Shown one piece after another: positions 27,293 through 35,619 of a DNA stretch of 64,000 nt. Origin of the DNA: Allobosea sp039673065 (GTDB lineage: Bacteria > Pseudomonadota > Alphaproteobacteria > Rhizobiales > Beijerinckiaceae); the NCBI RefSeq assembly GCF_039673065.1, contig NZ_JBDJKW010000002.1, forward strand, positions 310,001 through 374,000. The letters are read 5' to 3'. Every line of letters starts with the position of its first letter. Within the stretch, counting starts at the first letter, position 1. Made by a program: the position numbers and the translations under genes. The notes beneath the pieces were generated by a model. It searched no databases and had not been told where the DNA came from. It saw only the letters and a list, made by a program, of their open reading frames with translations.

Positions 27293-27823
27293 TCACGATG
27301 CGAGATGGCGCATGCCGAAGGCGAGGTAGGCCCCCAGCGAAGCGAGCGTCAAGATGGTCACGACCAGCTCGGCGGCCGTGACGACATGGCCGCCGTCGAT
27401 CCCCGCCGCCCGGAGGCCGAGCACCAGCGCGGCGAAGCCGATCTGCGCGGCGGTGTTGAGCTTGCTGACCAGGAATGGGGCCATCTGCAGCGGCCTGGCC
27501 AGGAGCCAGGACAGGATGACGCCGGCGACGATCATCACGTCGCGCGAGACGATGAGCACCACCAGCCATACCGGCACCACACCGACCAGCGCCAGCGTGA
27601 CGTAGATCGAGACGATCAGCGCCTTGTCGGCCAGGGGATCGAGGAAGCCGCCGAGCTCGCTGCGCATGTCGAAGCGGCGGGCGATGAAGCCGTCGAGCGC
27701 ATCCGAGAGCCCGGCCAGCACGAACAGCACGAAGGCGAGCTGCCACAGCCCGCTGGCGATCGCCATGATGACGAGCGGCACGAGGCCGAGCCGGCCGATC
27801 GTGATCAGGTTGGGCAGCGTCAT
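27293..27823 (-). CDS. CDP-alcohol phosphatidyltransferase family membrane enzyme
   Basis: 176 aa integral membrane protein opening MTLPNLITIGRLGLVPLVIM, the usual start of PgsA-like enzymes. The CDP-alcohol motif D-x2-D-G-x2-A-R-x8-G-x3-D-x3-D is complete (D41, D44, G45, R49, G58, D62, D66). It transfers a phosphatidyl group from CDP-diacylglycerol to an alcohol; phosphatidylglycerophosphate or cardiolipin synthesis are the likely reactions, but the alcohol acceptor cannot be read from sequence. The gene runs toward the AI-2E family permease gene (85-bp gap) and is divergent from purM. Confidence 0.87.
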   Translation of the reverse strand: MTLPNLITIGRLGLVPLVIMAIASGLWQLAFVLFVLAGLSDALDGFIARRFDMRSELGGFLDPLADKALIVSIYVTLALVGVVPVWLVVLIVSRDVMIVAGVILSWLLARPLQMAPFLVSKLNTAAQIGFAALVLGLRAAGIDGGHVVTAAELVVTILTLASLGAYLAFGMRHLAS

Positions 27824-27969
27824 CGCGGCTCCTTCCGCCTCGGGCCGACAGTGTAGCCCAGGCACCCTGCCGGGGCGAAATCCCGCCGGACAGGGCCGGA
27901 TCGCGCCCCCGACCCTTGCCAGCGGCCCGTCCCTTGCCTATCGCTCCGGCGACGAAACGGAGCCATCCC

Positions 27970-29040
27970 ATGAGCGAAGCCGGCAAGAACGGATTGACCT
28001 ATGCGCAGGCGGGCGTCGACATCGATGCCGGCAACGCCATGGTCGAGGCGATCAAGCCGCTGGTGCGCGCGACGCGCCGGCCGGGCGCGGATGGCGAGAT
28101 CGGCGGGTTCGGCGGCCTGTTCGACCTGAAGGCCGCCGGCTTCAGCGACCCGATCCTGGTCGCGGCCAATGACGGCGTCGGCACCAAGGTCAAGATCGCG
28201 ATCGAGAGCGGCCGCCACGGCACGATCGGCATCGATCTTGTCGCCATGTGCGTCAACGACCTCGTGGTGCAGGGCGCCGAGCCCCTGCTCTTCCTCGACT
28301 ATTACGCCACCGGCAAGCTCGACCCGCAGGCCGGCGTCGAGATCGTCCGCGGCATCGCCGACGGCTGCCGCCAGGCCGGCTGCGCGCTGATCGGTGGCGA
28401 GACGGCCGAGATGCCCGGCATGTATGCCGGAAGCGACTACGACCTGGCCGGCTTCGCCGTCGGCGCCGCCGAACGCGGCAGCCTCTTGCCGCAAGCCGAC
28501 CTCGTGGCCGGGGACGTCGTCTTCGGCCTGCCCTCCTCTGGCGTGCATTCCAACGGCTATTCGCTGGTCCGCCGCATCGTCGCGCTCTCCGGCCTCGGCT
28601 GGGAGGCGCCGGCGCCGTTCGCGCCCGACCAGACGCTGGCCGAAGCGCTGCTGACCCCGACGCGCATCTATGTGAAGCCGCTGCTGCAGGCGCTGAAGAC
28701 CGGCCCCGGCATCAAGGCCCTGGCGCACATCACCGGCGGCGGCTTCCCCGACAACATCCCGCGCGTGCTGCCGGACGATCTCGGCGTCAGCCTCGACCTC
28801 GGCAGCATCCCGGTGCCACCGGTGTTCGGCTGGCTCGCCCAGGTCGGCGGCGTCGCCGCGCACGAGATGCTGCGCACCTTCAACTGCGGCATCGGCATGA
28901 TCGTCGTCGCCGAGGCTGCGCAGGCGGATGCGGTGGCGCAGGCGCTGCGCGAGGCCGGCGAGGCGCCGGTGCGTCTCGGCGAGGTCGTGCCGCGCGGCAG
29001 CGACGGCGCCGTGGTCTATCGCGGGGCGCTCGGGCTGTGA
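27970..29040 (+). CDS. purM: Phosphoribosylformylglycinamidine cyclo-ligase
   Basis: 356 aa AIR synthetase, the fifth step of purine biosynthesis, converting FGAM to AIR with ATP. Signatures are GLTYAQAGVDIDAGNAMVEA at the N-terminus, DPILVAANDGVGTKVKIAIE, GIDLVAMCVNDLVVQGAEPL and ALIGGETAEMPGMY (the PurM/ThiL ATP-binding fold), and ITGGGFPDNIPRVLP. ATG at 27970 follows GAAACGGAG. The stop overlaps purN by GTGA, so the two are translated as a coupled pair. Confidence 0.97.
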   Translation: MSEAGKNGLTYAQAGVDIDAGNAMVEAIKPLVRATRRPGADGEIGGFGGLFDLKAAGFSDPILVAANDGVGTKVKIAIESGRHGTIGIDLVAMCVNDLVVQGAEPLLFLDYYATGKLDPQAGVEIVRGIADGCRQAGCALIGGETAEMPGMYAGSDYDLAGFAVGAAERGSLLPQADLVAGDVVFGLPSSGVHSNGYSLVRRIVALSGLGWEAPAPFAPDQTLAEALLTPTRIYVKPLLQALKTGPGIKALAHITGGGFPDNIPRVLPDDLGVSLDLGSIPVPPVFGWLAQVGGVAAHEMLRTFNCGIGMIVVAEAAQADAVAQALREAGEAPVRLGEVVPRGSDGAVVYRGALGL

Positions 29041-29660
29041 GCGGCGAGCGCCGCCGCACGCGCACCGCGATCCTGATCTCCGGGCGCGGCTCCAACATGG
29101 TCGCGCTGATCGAGGCCGCCCGCGACGAGGCCTACCCGGCCGAGATCGTGCTGGTCGCCGCCAACCTTCCGGATGCGGGCGGGCTGGAGCGGGCCGCCGC
29201 CGCCGGCATCGCGACGGCGAGCGTCGACCACCGCCCCTTCGGCAAGGACCGCGAGGCGTTCGAGCAGGCGCTCGACGCCGTGCTGCGCCAGCACGACATT
29301 GAGCTGGTGGTGTTGGCCGGCTTCATGCGCGTGCTGACGCCCTGGTTCGTCGGCCGCTGGCAGGGCCGCCTGCTCAACATCCATCCCTCACTGCTGCCGC
29401 TGTTCAAGGGCACGCACACCCATGCGCGGGCGCTGGAGGCCGGCGTCGCCGAGCATGGCTGCACGGTGCATTTCGTGGTGCCGGAACTCGATGCCGGCCC
29501 GACCATCCTGCAGGCCAGCGTCCCCGTGCTGCCGGGCGACGACGAGGCCAGCCTTTCGGCCCGCGTGCTGGCGCAGGAGCACCTGATCTACCCGCAGGCC
29601 GTGGCGCAGGTCGCCGCCGGCACTGTGCGGCTGGAGAACGGGGCTGTCGTCAGCGCCTGA
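29037..29660 (+). CDS. purN: Phosphoribosylglycinamide formyltransferase
   Basis: 207 aa, GAR transformylase using 10-formyltetrahydrofolate. LISGRGSNMVALIEA binds the phosphoribosyl group, the catalytic block LLNIHPSLLPLFKGTHTHAR holds the Asn and His, and the catalytic Asp lies in VPELDAGPTIL. The GTG start at 29037 overlaps the purM stop codon. A strong hairpin follows the stop. Confidence 0.97.
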   Translation: MSGERRRTRTAILISGRGSNMVALIEAARDEAYPAEIVLVAANLPDAGGLERAAAAGIATASVDHRPFGKDREAFEQALDAVLRQHDIELVVLAGFMRVLTPWFVGRWQGRLLNIHPSLLPLFKGTHTHARALEAGVAEHGCTVHFVVPELDAGPTILQASVPVLPGDDEASLSARVLAQEHLIYPQAVAQVAAGTVRLENGAVVSA

Positions 29661-29668
29661 CAGCCCAG

Positions 29669-29689
29669 TGGGAAACGGCCCGTTTCCCA
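29669..29689. terminator. Hairpin between purN and the convergent WYL regulator
   Basis: TGGGAAACG-GCC-CGTTTCCCA is a perfect 9-bp stem with a 3-base loop, 8 bp after the purN stop. The following AATTCTTGTGT is a poor U-tract, so termination efficiency is uncertain. It lies between convergent genes and could serve both directions. Confidence 0.65.
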
Positions 29690-29743
29690 AATTCTTGTGT
29701 CACGACGCTCAAGTCCGCAACGAACACGTTATCGCTGCGGCCG

Positions 29744-30493
29744 CTACTGCACGGTGACCGGCTGCGGCGCGTCGAGTCGCTCGGAGGCGCGCCGCTCGGC
29801 GGCTTCCTGCTCCTCCTTCTGTTCCTTCTGCCAGCGGCGCAGCAGCTCGGCCCGGCGCGCGGGGTAGCGCTCCTCGCGCACCGTCATCTCGGCGATGCGG
29901 TCGGTGCGGAAATGCCGGAAGGCCTGGCGCAATTCGCACCAGGCGATGACCATGCGCACCCGCTCGTAGAAGGTCAGGCCGATCGGCCAGATCACCCGGC
30001 GGGACGGATTGCCGGCCTCGTCGCGATAGCCGATATCGAGCTTGCGGCCGTTGCGGATCGCCGCGCGCACCGCGGCGACATCGACCTGGTCGACCACCAT
30101 GTCCTTGCAGAAGGCCGGCGCGAACAGCGCCCCGTCGAGCAGGATCGGCCGCAGGTGGCTGGGCAGCACGGCGGCGACCTTCGACAGCACGTCCTCGGCG
30201 GCGCGCGCCAGCGTCGGGTCGGCCCGCTCGGTGAGCCAGCGCATGCCGACCAGCACCGCCTCGATCTCGTCGGGCGAGAACATCAGCGGTGGCAGGTCGA
30301 AGCCGGCGTCGAGGACATAGCCGATGCCGGCCTCGCCGCGGATCGGCACGCCCTGGCGCAGCAGGGCGGCGATGTCGCGATAGACGGTGCGGACCGAGAC
30401 GCCGAGCTCCCCCGCCAGCGTTTCGGCCGTGACGGGGCGACGCCTGCGGCGCAGGCCCTGAATCAGATCGAGCAGACGTTCGGCGCGCTGCAT
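29744..30493 (-). CDS. HTH-WYL (YafY/DeoR-like) transcriptional regulator
   Basis: 249 aa. N-terminal winged helix-turn-helix at about 3-55 (RAERLLDLIQGLRRRRRPVT, LGVSVRTVYRDIAALLRQGV) is followed by GYVLDAGFDLPPLMFSPDEI and a WYL-type ligand domain at about 135-225 (PIGLTFYERVRMVIAWCELR, FRHFRTDRIAEM). The WYL triad itself is degenerate. The C-terminus is a Glu/Gln/Arg-rich coiled tail. The ATG at 30493 lies 41 bp downstream of an almost perfect palindrome that probably is its own operator. Ligand and targets are unknown; WYL domains bind nucleic acids or nucleotides in other systems. Confidence 0.87.
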   Translation of the reverse strand: MQRAERLLDLIQGLRRRRRPVTAETLAGELGVSVRTVYRDIAALLRQGVPIRGEAGIGYVLDAGFDLPPLMFSPDEIEAVLVGMRWLTERADPTLARAAEDVLSKVAAVLPSHLRPILLDGALFAPAFCKDMVVDQVDVAAVRAAIRNGRKLDIGYRDEAGNPSRRVIWPIGLTFYERVRMVIAWCELRQAFRHFRTDRIAEMTVREERYPARRAELLRRWQKEQKEEQEAAERRASERLDAPQPVTVQ

Positions 30494-30533
30494 GGCGGAC
30501 ACCCATCGCGACAGGAGAGCACGGCACTCTGCC

Positions 30534-30566
30534 CCATCCTGCTGACATCTCTTGTCAACAGGATGG
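30534..30566. promoter_or_regulatory. Putative operator palindrome of the WYL regulator
   Basis: CCATCCTGCTGACA-TCTCT-TGTCAACAGGATGG: two 14-bp arms with one mismatch around a 5-bp spacer, immediately upstream of the regulator gene. The inner TGACA/TGTCA resembles half-sites of YafY/DeoR-type regulators. Autoregulation is inferred from position. Confidence 0.7.
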
Positions 30567-30933
30567 CAGCAGAACGCCAGGGCGTGCACTGGAACACAAA
30601 AGGATCAAAAAGGGAACAAAAATCTGCGAGACGTCAGGCGGCACCGCATGCCAAGCAGGTGCAGAGCCCCTCACCTGCGGATGTTGCCGGCGATTGCGGC
30701 TGTTCCGTGGAGGTTTCGGCGCGTGGGGACATGACGAGAGCCGGCGGAGCGCGACATGGCCGCCCGGCAGGTCGTCACGGTGAGCAGGATGTCAGGAAGC
30801 GGGCGATCCGGCGCCCGGGTCGGCCTGTCGCGCTGGGGCGAGCCCGCCACGCCGCGCGATCACCCGGCGCGACTACCGGGCGGATGGATGCGCCCCGGCG
30901 TACCTTAAGCGGGGCGCAGCCGGGCGGTGGTCG
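30567..30933. other. Gene-free stretch upstream of the WYL regulator
   Basis: About 370 bp. It starts with an A-rich run (30591-30625) that includes two GAACA words 22 bp apart, a spacing that does not fit a LexA site. A 60-codon plus-strand frame begins inside the operator palindrome, but its translation is Arg-rich with no recognisable family, so I do not call it. Confidence 0.45.
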
Positions 30934-31296
30934 TCAGGGCCGCTTGAGCTTGCAGCTGTCGATGAAGCGATAGCCCTTCTCGCGGGCGGAATCGTTGAAG
31001 TAGCCGGTGTCGCGGAAGGCCTGGAGCTCGTCCTTGGTCATGGCGTTCACCGTGCCCTTGGCGTAGCAGCTGCAGGCGGAATGCACCGCCTCGCGGGTGG
31101 TGTTCATCAGGCGCGCCTGCGTGACCAGGCAGGCGTCGAAGGCGCGCAGCTGGATCATGTAGGGCGTGAGATTCTTGGCGGTCGGGTCGGGCGGCGGCAG
31201 GGCGCTCGGCCCGCTGGCGGCGAACGCCGCGCCGGCCATCGCCATGATCATGACACCCGCAGCTCCGAGAGCCGCAGAAAACCGCCGCTTCGTCAT
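30934..31296 (-). CDS. Small secreted four-cysteine protein of unknown function
   Basis: 120 aa from the ATG at 31296. A clear signal peptide occupies 1-27 (RRFSAALGAAGVMIMAMAGA, then AFAAS). The mature part of about 93 residues has four cysteines: C56, C75 and C77 in SACSCYAKG, and C115 in IDSCKLKRP, a pattern that suggests two disulfides or a metal site. Basic and helical in look. I do not recognise the family. It lies downstream of the molybdopterin oxidoreductase gene in the same direction (124-bp gap), which may or may not be meaningful. Confidence 0.7.
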   Translation of the reverse strand: MTKRRFSAALGAAGVMIMAMAGAAFAASGPSALPPPDPTAKNLTPYMIQLRAFDACLVTQARLMNTTREAVHSACSCYAKGTVNAMTKDELQAFRDTGYFNDSAREKGYRFIDSCKLKRP

Positions 31297-31420
31297 CGTT
31301 CGCTCAGCCCCATTTTTCGCGCACAGCCGATCGGATTCCGCGAATCCGTCCATCGAACCGGCAAGACCAGCATCGTCGCGGAGTGGACACAGTGCAACGC
31401 AAAACGCAAGCGCCGGATGA

Positions 31421-33511
31421 TCACATAAGCTTGCGGAGCCAGACCTTGTTGTCGTGGAAGGCGGCGCCGCCATAGGGCGCGACCGCATCCGCCCCGGTGA
31501 TGGTGTTGATGCCGCGCCCGCCGCGATGGGCGGCGTTGGGCCAGATCGATTCGGCGATCACCACGCCGCGCACCAGCCCGTCGAACAAGACGGCGTCGAG
31601 CTCGACCGTGCCGCGGCGGTTGCCGACGAGAATCGGGTCGCCCTGGGCGATGCCGAGCGCAGCCGCGTCTTCCGGGTGGATCATCAGCGTCGGTCCGCCC
31701 TCCTTCTTCAGCGAGGTCGGGGTCTCGGTGAAGGTCGAGTTGAGGAAGTTGCGCGCCGGGCTGGTGGCGAGGCGGAACGGATGCTCGGCCTCCGCCTGCT
31801 CGATCACCGCCCAATGGTCGGGCAGCGCGGGAATCGCCTCGTGCGGCCCGACGAGGCCGGCATTGGCGTTGGGAACCTTCGACCAGTCGGGCTTGAAGCG
31901 GAACTTTCCGTCGCGCCAGGCGAAGCCCCGGCGATAATGCGCCGTCTCGAAATCCGGCTGCACATCCTTGAAGTCGCTGGCGATCAGCTCCTCCAGCGTG
32001 CCGTGGCCGCTCTCGCGCAGCGTCCAGTCGACGATCTCGCGCGGCGACTTGGCGAAGCCGGGATGATCGGCGCCGAGGCGGCGGGCCAGCTCGCAGATCA
32101 GATCGTGGTTTGAGCGGCACTCGCCCGGCGGGTCGACCAGTTTGCCGCCCCACATCACATGCTGGTGGCCGCCGCCCTGATACAGGTCGTCATGCTCCAT
32201 GAACTGGGTCGCCGGCAGCACGATGTCGGCCATCAGCGCTGTCTCGGTCATGAAGTGCTCGTGGACCACGGTGAAGAGGTCTTCGCGGGCGAAGCCGCGC
32301 TTCACCAGCTCCTGCTCGGGCGCGACCGTCACCGGGTTGGTGTTCTGGATCAGCAGGGCGCGCACCTGGCCGCCCTGGCGCAAGGCTTCGGCATCGCCGG
32401 TGAGCACGCGGCCGATCTGCGACTGGTCGAGCTGGCGCACGCTGTGGTCGACCTTGTCGAGCCCCTCGATCAGGCTCTTGCGCCAGTGATAGATCGCGCC
32501 GTTGTTGTGGAAGGCGCCGCCACCCTCGTACTGCCAGGCACCGGTAACGGTGGCGATGCAGGAGGCGGCGTGCATGTTGACCGCGCCGTTGCGCTGGCGG
32601 GCAAAGCCGTAGCCGAGGCGGAAGAAGGTCCTGGGCCGGGCGCCGACCAGCGCGGCAAAGGCCTCGATCTCGGCGACGCTCAGCCCGGTGATGGCTGACG
32701 CCCATTCCGGGGTGCGGGTGGCGAGATGGGCTTCCAGCTCCGCCGGCGCATCGGCGAATTCGGCGAGATAGGCGCGGTCGGCATGACCGTCGCGAAACAG
32801 CACGTGCATCACCGCGCAGGCGAGCGCACCGTCCGTGCCGGGCCGCAGGACCAGCGCCAGGTCGGCCTGGTCGAGCGTGGCGTTGCGGTAGATGTCGATC
32901 GCGACGATCTTGGCGCCGCGCTCCTTCCGCGCCTTGATGGCGTGGTGCATGACGTTGACCTGGGTGTGCACGGCGTTCGTGCCCCAGATCACCACGCAGT
33001 CGGCCTTCGACATCTCGCGCGGATCCGGCCCGGCGAGGCGGCCGGTGCCGGCGATGTAGCCGGTCCAGGCCATGGTGGTGCAGATGGTCGAGAACTGGCC
33101 GGAATAGCGCTTGGCGTGGCGCAGGCGGTTGATGCCGTCGCGCATCACCAGCCCCATGGTGCCCGCATAGTAATAGGGCCAGACCGCTTCAGCGCCGTGC
33201 TCGGCTTCGATGGCGAGGAAGCGGCTGGCGATCTCGTCGAGCGCCTCGTCCCAGCTGATGCGCTCGAAGGCGCCCGAGCCCTTGGGGCCGACCCGCTTCA
33301 GCGGATGCAGCAGCCGGTCGGGATGATGGATGCGCTCGGCATAGCGGGCGACCTTGGCGCAGATGACGCCGTCGGTGTAGCTCTGGCGCTTGTTGCCGCG
33401 CACGCGGCCGATGCTCTTGCCGTCGATGACCTCGACCTCGAGCGAGCAGGCCGAGGGGCAGTCATGCGGGCAGACGGAGGGCAGGCGCGCGACGCTGGAA
33501 AGCTCTGTCAT
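31421..33511 (-). CDS. Molybdopterin-dependent oxidoreductase with one [4Fe-4S] cluster
   Basis: 696 aa of the DMSO-reductase superfamily. The N-terminal cluster ligands are C14, C18, C22 and C51 (SVCPHDCPSACSLEVEV, GVICAK). Further signatures are GSGAFERISWDEALDEIASR, a molybdopterin-binding region around VVIWGTNAVHTQVNVMHHAI, and the C-terminal cap domain LATSPARNFLNSTF with GDPILVGNRRGTVEL. No export signal is seen, so it is cytoplasmic. No partner iron-sulfur or membrane subunit is nearby, and the substrate is unknown; relatives are annotated as thiosulfate, polysulfide or formate-type oxidoreductases. Confidence 0.88.
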   Translation of the reverse strand: MTELSSVARLPSVCPHDCPSACSLEVEVIDGKSIGRVRGNKRQSYTDGVICAKVARYAERIHHPDRLLHPLKRVGPKGSGAFERISWDEALDEIASRFLAIEAEHGAEAVWPYYYAGTMGLVMRDGINRLRHAKRYSGQFSTICTTMAWTGYIAGTGRLAGPDPREMSKADCVVIWGTNAVHTQVNVMHHAIKARKERGAKIVAIDIYRNATLDQADLALVLRPGTDGALACAVMHVLFRDGHADRAYLAEFADAPAELEAHLATRTPEWASAITGLSVAEIEAFAALVGARPRTFFRLGYGFARQRNGAVNMHAASCIATVTGAWQYEGGGAFHNNGAIYHWRKSLIEGLDKVDHSVRQLDQSQIGRVLTGDAEALRQGGQVRALLIQNTNPVTVAPEQELVKRGFAREDLFTVVHEHFMTETALMADIVLPATQFMEHDDLYQGGGHQHVMWGGKLVDPPGECRSNHDLICELARRLGADHPGFAKSPREIVDWTLRESGHGTLEELIASDFKDVQPDFETAHYRRGFAWRDGKFRFKPDWSKVPNANAGLVGPHEAIPALPDHWAVIEQAEAEHPFRLATSPARNFLNSTFTETPTSLKKEGGPTLMIHPEDAAALGIAQGDPILVGNRRGTVELDAVLFDGLVRGVVIAESIWPNAAHRGGRGINTITGADAVAPYGGAAFHDNKVWLRKLM

Positions 33512-33674
33512 GCCCTTTTCCTAGAACAGGTCCAGGATCGCCGGAAGAGCGAGGATGCGGGGCCGGGGCGCCGCGCGCGCAAGGCTGCCGGGCATCAACC
33601 CTCGATTAAGACTAATGTTTCAGATTGCGACCAACCACCTGAGACATGGCGCCGAGGCGCCGGAGTTCGTGCTG

Positions 33675-34496
33675 ATGCGTCGCGTTGCGTACCTGGCCGC
33701 CGCCACGGCGGGCCTTACTGCCGCCCTGTCCGCCCCCGTCCGGGCGCAGTCCCCCGAATACACCCAGTACACCTCGCCGCAGCCGGCGCAGAACTGGCAC
33801 CTGACGCTTGGCGCGGCCCTGCGCTACCAGCCCGACTATATGGGCTCGAACGACTACGTCTTCCGCCCGCGGCCGATCATCTCGCTGGGGCGCGGCACCA
33901 AGAGCACCTGGTGGTCGGCCGAGGACGATGCGATCAGCATCGGCTTCTTCTCCGGCTCGGCCTGGCGCGTCGGCCTGTCCGGCAACCTGCTCTGGGAGCG
34001 CAAGGCGAGCAGCTATCCGGCGCTGGCCTTCTCGGGCGTCGGCGACGCCAAGTTCGGCGCCGAGGCCGGTGCGTTCGTCGAGTTCTATCCGACCTCCTGG
34101 CTGCGCGGCCGCGTCGACGTCCGCCGCGGCATCGTCGCCCATGACGCGATGATCGCCGAGGTCAAGCTCGACGCCTTCCAGCGCATCGGCGCCTGGACGC
34201 TGGGCGTCGGCCCGCGCATGACCATCGCCGGCGCGGACTATGTCCGCACCTATTTCGGCGGAGCCTGGGCCGGCAATGGCGGCGTGCTCAAGCGCTACAA
34301 TGCCGGCGTGCACACGGTTGGCGCCATCGCTCAGGCGACCTATCACTGGACCGAGAAGTTCCAGACCACCGCCTTCGTCGAGTACAAGCGCTATATGGGC
34401 GACGCCGCGCGCTCGCCGGTGGTCAGCGTCTTCGGCTCGCGCAACTCGGTCACCGTCGGCATCGGCGCGAGCTACGCCTTCGATCTCGGCTTCTGA
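33675..34496 (+). CDS. MipA/OmpV family outer membrane protein
   Basis: 273 aa. Signal peptide 1-24 (RRVAYLAAATAGLTAALSAP). The mature chain has the alternating aromatic/polar pattern of a beta-barrel, with the family motifs ALRYQPDYMGSNDYVFRPRP, RVDVRRGIVAHDA and the C-terminal GIGASYAFDLGF ending in phenylalanine, as outer membrane proteins do. MipA proteins scaffold murein enzymes in E. coli, while OmpV-type members are porin-like. ATG at 33675 is preferred to an in-frame GTG six bases upstream. Confidence 0.86.
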   Translation: MRRVAYLAAATAGLTAALSAPVRAQSPEYTQYTSPQPAQNWHLTLGAALRYQPDYMGSNDYVFRPRPIISLGRGTKSTWWSAEDDAISIGFFSGSAWRVGLSGNLLWERKASSYPALAFSGVGDAKFGAEAGAFVEFYPTSWLRGRVDVRRGIVAHDAMIAEVKLDAFQRIGAWTLGVGPRMTIAGADYVRTYFGGAWAGNGGVLKRYNAGVHTVGAIAQATYHWTEKFQTTAFVEYKRYMGDAARSPVVSVFGSRNSVTVGIGASYAFDLGF

Positions 34497-34524
34497 CGCC
34501 GGGCTGCAACAGCCGAGCAGTCAC

Positions 34525-34560
34525 GAAAAAGGGCGGGTCCTTGCGGACCCGCCCTTCGTC
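34525..34560. terminator. Bidirectional terminator between MipA-like gene and ndk
   Basis: AAGGGCGGGTCC-TTGC-GGACCCGCCCTT is a perfect 12-bp stem. On the minus strand it runs into TTTTTCGTGA, a good terminator for ndk; on the plus strand the tail (CGTCGTTTC) is weaker. Confidence 0.9.
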
Positions 34561-34583
34561 GTTTCAGGACCGGAGAGGTCGGC

Positions 34584-35006
34584 TCAGCCGACGATCTCGT
34601 TGCCCGAGAAGAACTGCGCGATCTCGATCGCGGCGGTCTCCGGGGCGTCCGAACCGTGCACGGTGTTCTCGCCGACCGACTCGGCGAAGAGCTTGCGGAT
34701 GGTGCCCTCGGCGGCGTTGGCCGGGTTGGTGGCGCCCATCACCTCACGATACTTGGCGATCGCCTCCTCGCCCTCGAGGACCTGCACGACGACGGGGCCG
34801 GAGGTCATGAACTCGACGAGCTCGCCGAAGAAGGGACGCTCCTTGTGGACGGCGTAGAAGGTCTCGGCCTGGGCCTTGGTCATCTGGATGCGCTTCTGCG
34901 CGACGATGCGCAGGCCGGCCTTCTCGATCACCGCATTGACGGCGCCGGTCAGGTTGCGCCGGGTGGCGTCGGGCTTGAGAATGGAGAAGGTACGCTGGAC
35001 AGCCAT
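34584..35006 (-). CDS. ndk: Nucleoside diphosphate kinase
   Basis: 140 aa. MAVQRTFSILKPDATRRNL is the family N-terminus; the phospho-histidine is H117 in NTVHGSDAPE; KERPFF and the GATNPANAAEGTIRK nucleotide-binding stretch are present. Balances NTP pools by ping-pong phosphotransfer. ATG at 35006 with AAGGAAACG upstream. Confidence 0.98.
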   Translation of the reverse strand: MAVQRTFSILKPDATRRNLTGAVNAVIEKAGLRIVAQKRIQMTKAQAETFYAVHKERPFFGELVEFMTSGPVVVQVLEGEEAIAKYREVMGATNPANAAEGTIRKLFAESVGENTVHGSDAPETAAIEIAQFFSGNEIVG

Positions 35007-35190
35007 CGTCGTTTCCTTGCGGCAAATCTGGAGATTGTGGCGCGCTTATAGCGATGGCCTCGGCCGGCCACAAGGCTCCGCGGCGGCGTGGCAGGCGCCG
35101 GCGCCTTTCCGCTTGGAAGGCGCGGCGCGATCGCCTACGGTTCACATCTAAACCATAACAAGCCGGCCAAAGTCATATGGGAGGAACGTC

Positions 35191-35559
35191 ATGCGCAGAA
35201 GCATCATCGCCACCGCTCTGTTCGCCTTTGGCCTCGGAAGCGCCGCCGCCCAGGACGCCACCGGGACATGGCTGCGCGAGGGGGGCGGCTCGCGCGTCCG
35301 CTTCGCGGCCTGCGGGCAGGCGCTCTGCGGCACCGTCGCCTGGCTGCGCGACCCGTCGGGGCCGTCCAAGGTCGGCCAGCGCGTCTTCTTCGACATGAAG
35401 CCGGACGGCGCCGGCAAATGGAGCGGCAGCGCCTTCAACCCGGAGGACGGCAAGACTTATTCGGGCACGATGACGCTGTCGGGCAATGCGCTCACCACCT
35501 CGGGCTGCGTGCTCGGCGGGCTGATCTGCCGCTCGGTGAAATGGTCGCGCGTCAACTGA
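35191..35559 (+). CDS. Secreted DUF2147 protein
   Basis: 122 aa. Signal peptide 1-20 (RRSIIATALFAFGLGSAAAQ). The mature domain DATGTWLREGGGSRVRF ... CGTVAWLRDP ... NPEDGKTYSGTMTLSGNAL ... GCVLGGLICRSVKW is the small beta-barrel DUF2147 of unknown function, exported to the periplasm. Four cysteines (41, 46, 106, 113) could form disulfides. GGGAGGAA Shine-Dalgarno sequence 6 bases before the ATG. A terminator follows. Confidence 0.87.
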   Translation: MRRSIIATALFAFGLGSAAAQDATGTWLREGGGSRVRFAACGQALCGTVAWLRDPSGPSKVGQRVFFDMKPDGAGKWSGSAFNPEDGKTYSGTMTLSGNALTTSGCVLGGLICRSVKWSRVN

Positions 35560-35584
35560 CGCCGGACCTGCCGTGACATCCGAC

Positions 35585-35613
35585 GAAAGCCCGCCTCACC
35601 GAGGCGGGCTTTC
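35585..35613. terminator. Bidirectional terminator between DUF2147 gene and GST gene
   Basis: GAAAGCCCGCCTC-ACC-GAGGCGGGCTTTC, a perfect 13-bp stem between two convergent genes, with short T-rich flanks on either side. Confidence 0.87.
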
Positions 35614-35619
35614 GCTGCT

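Noticed and set aside
30591..30617. Two GAAC words as an alphaproteobacterial LexA box
   Set aside because: The alphaproteobacterial LexA site is GTTC-N7-GTTC, or its complement; here the spacing start to start is 22 bp.
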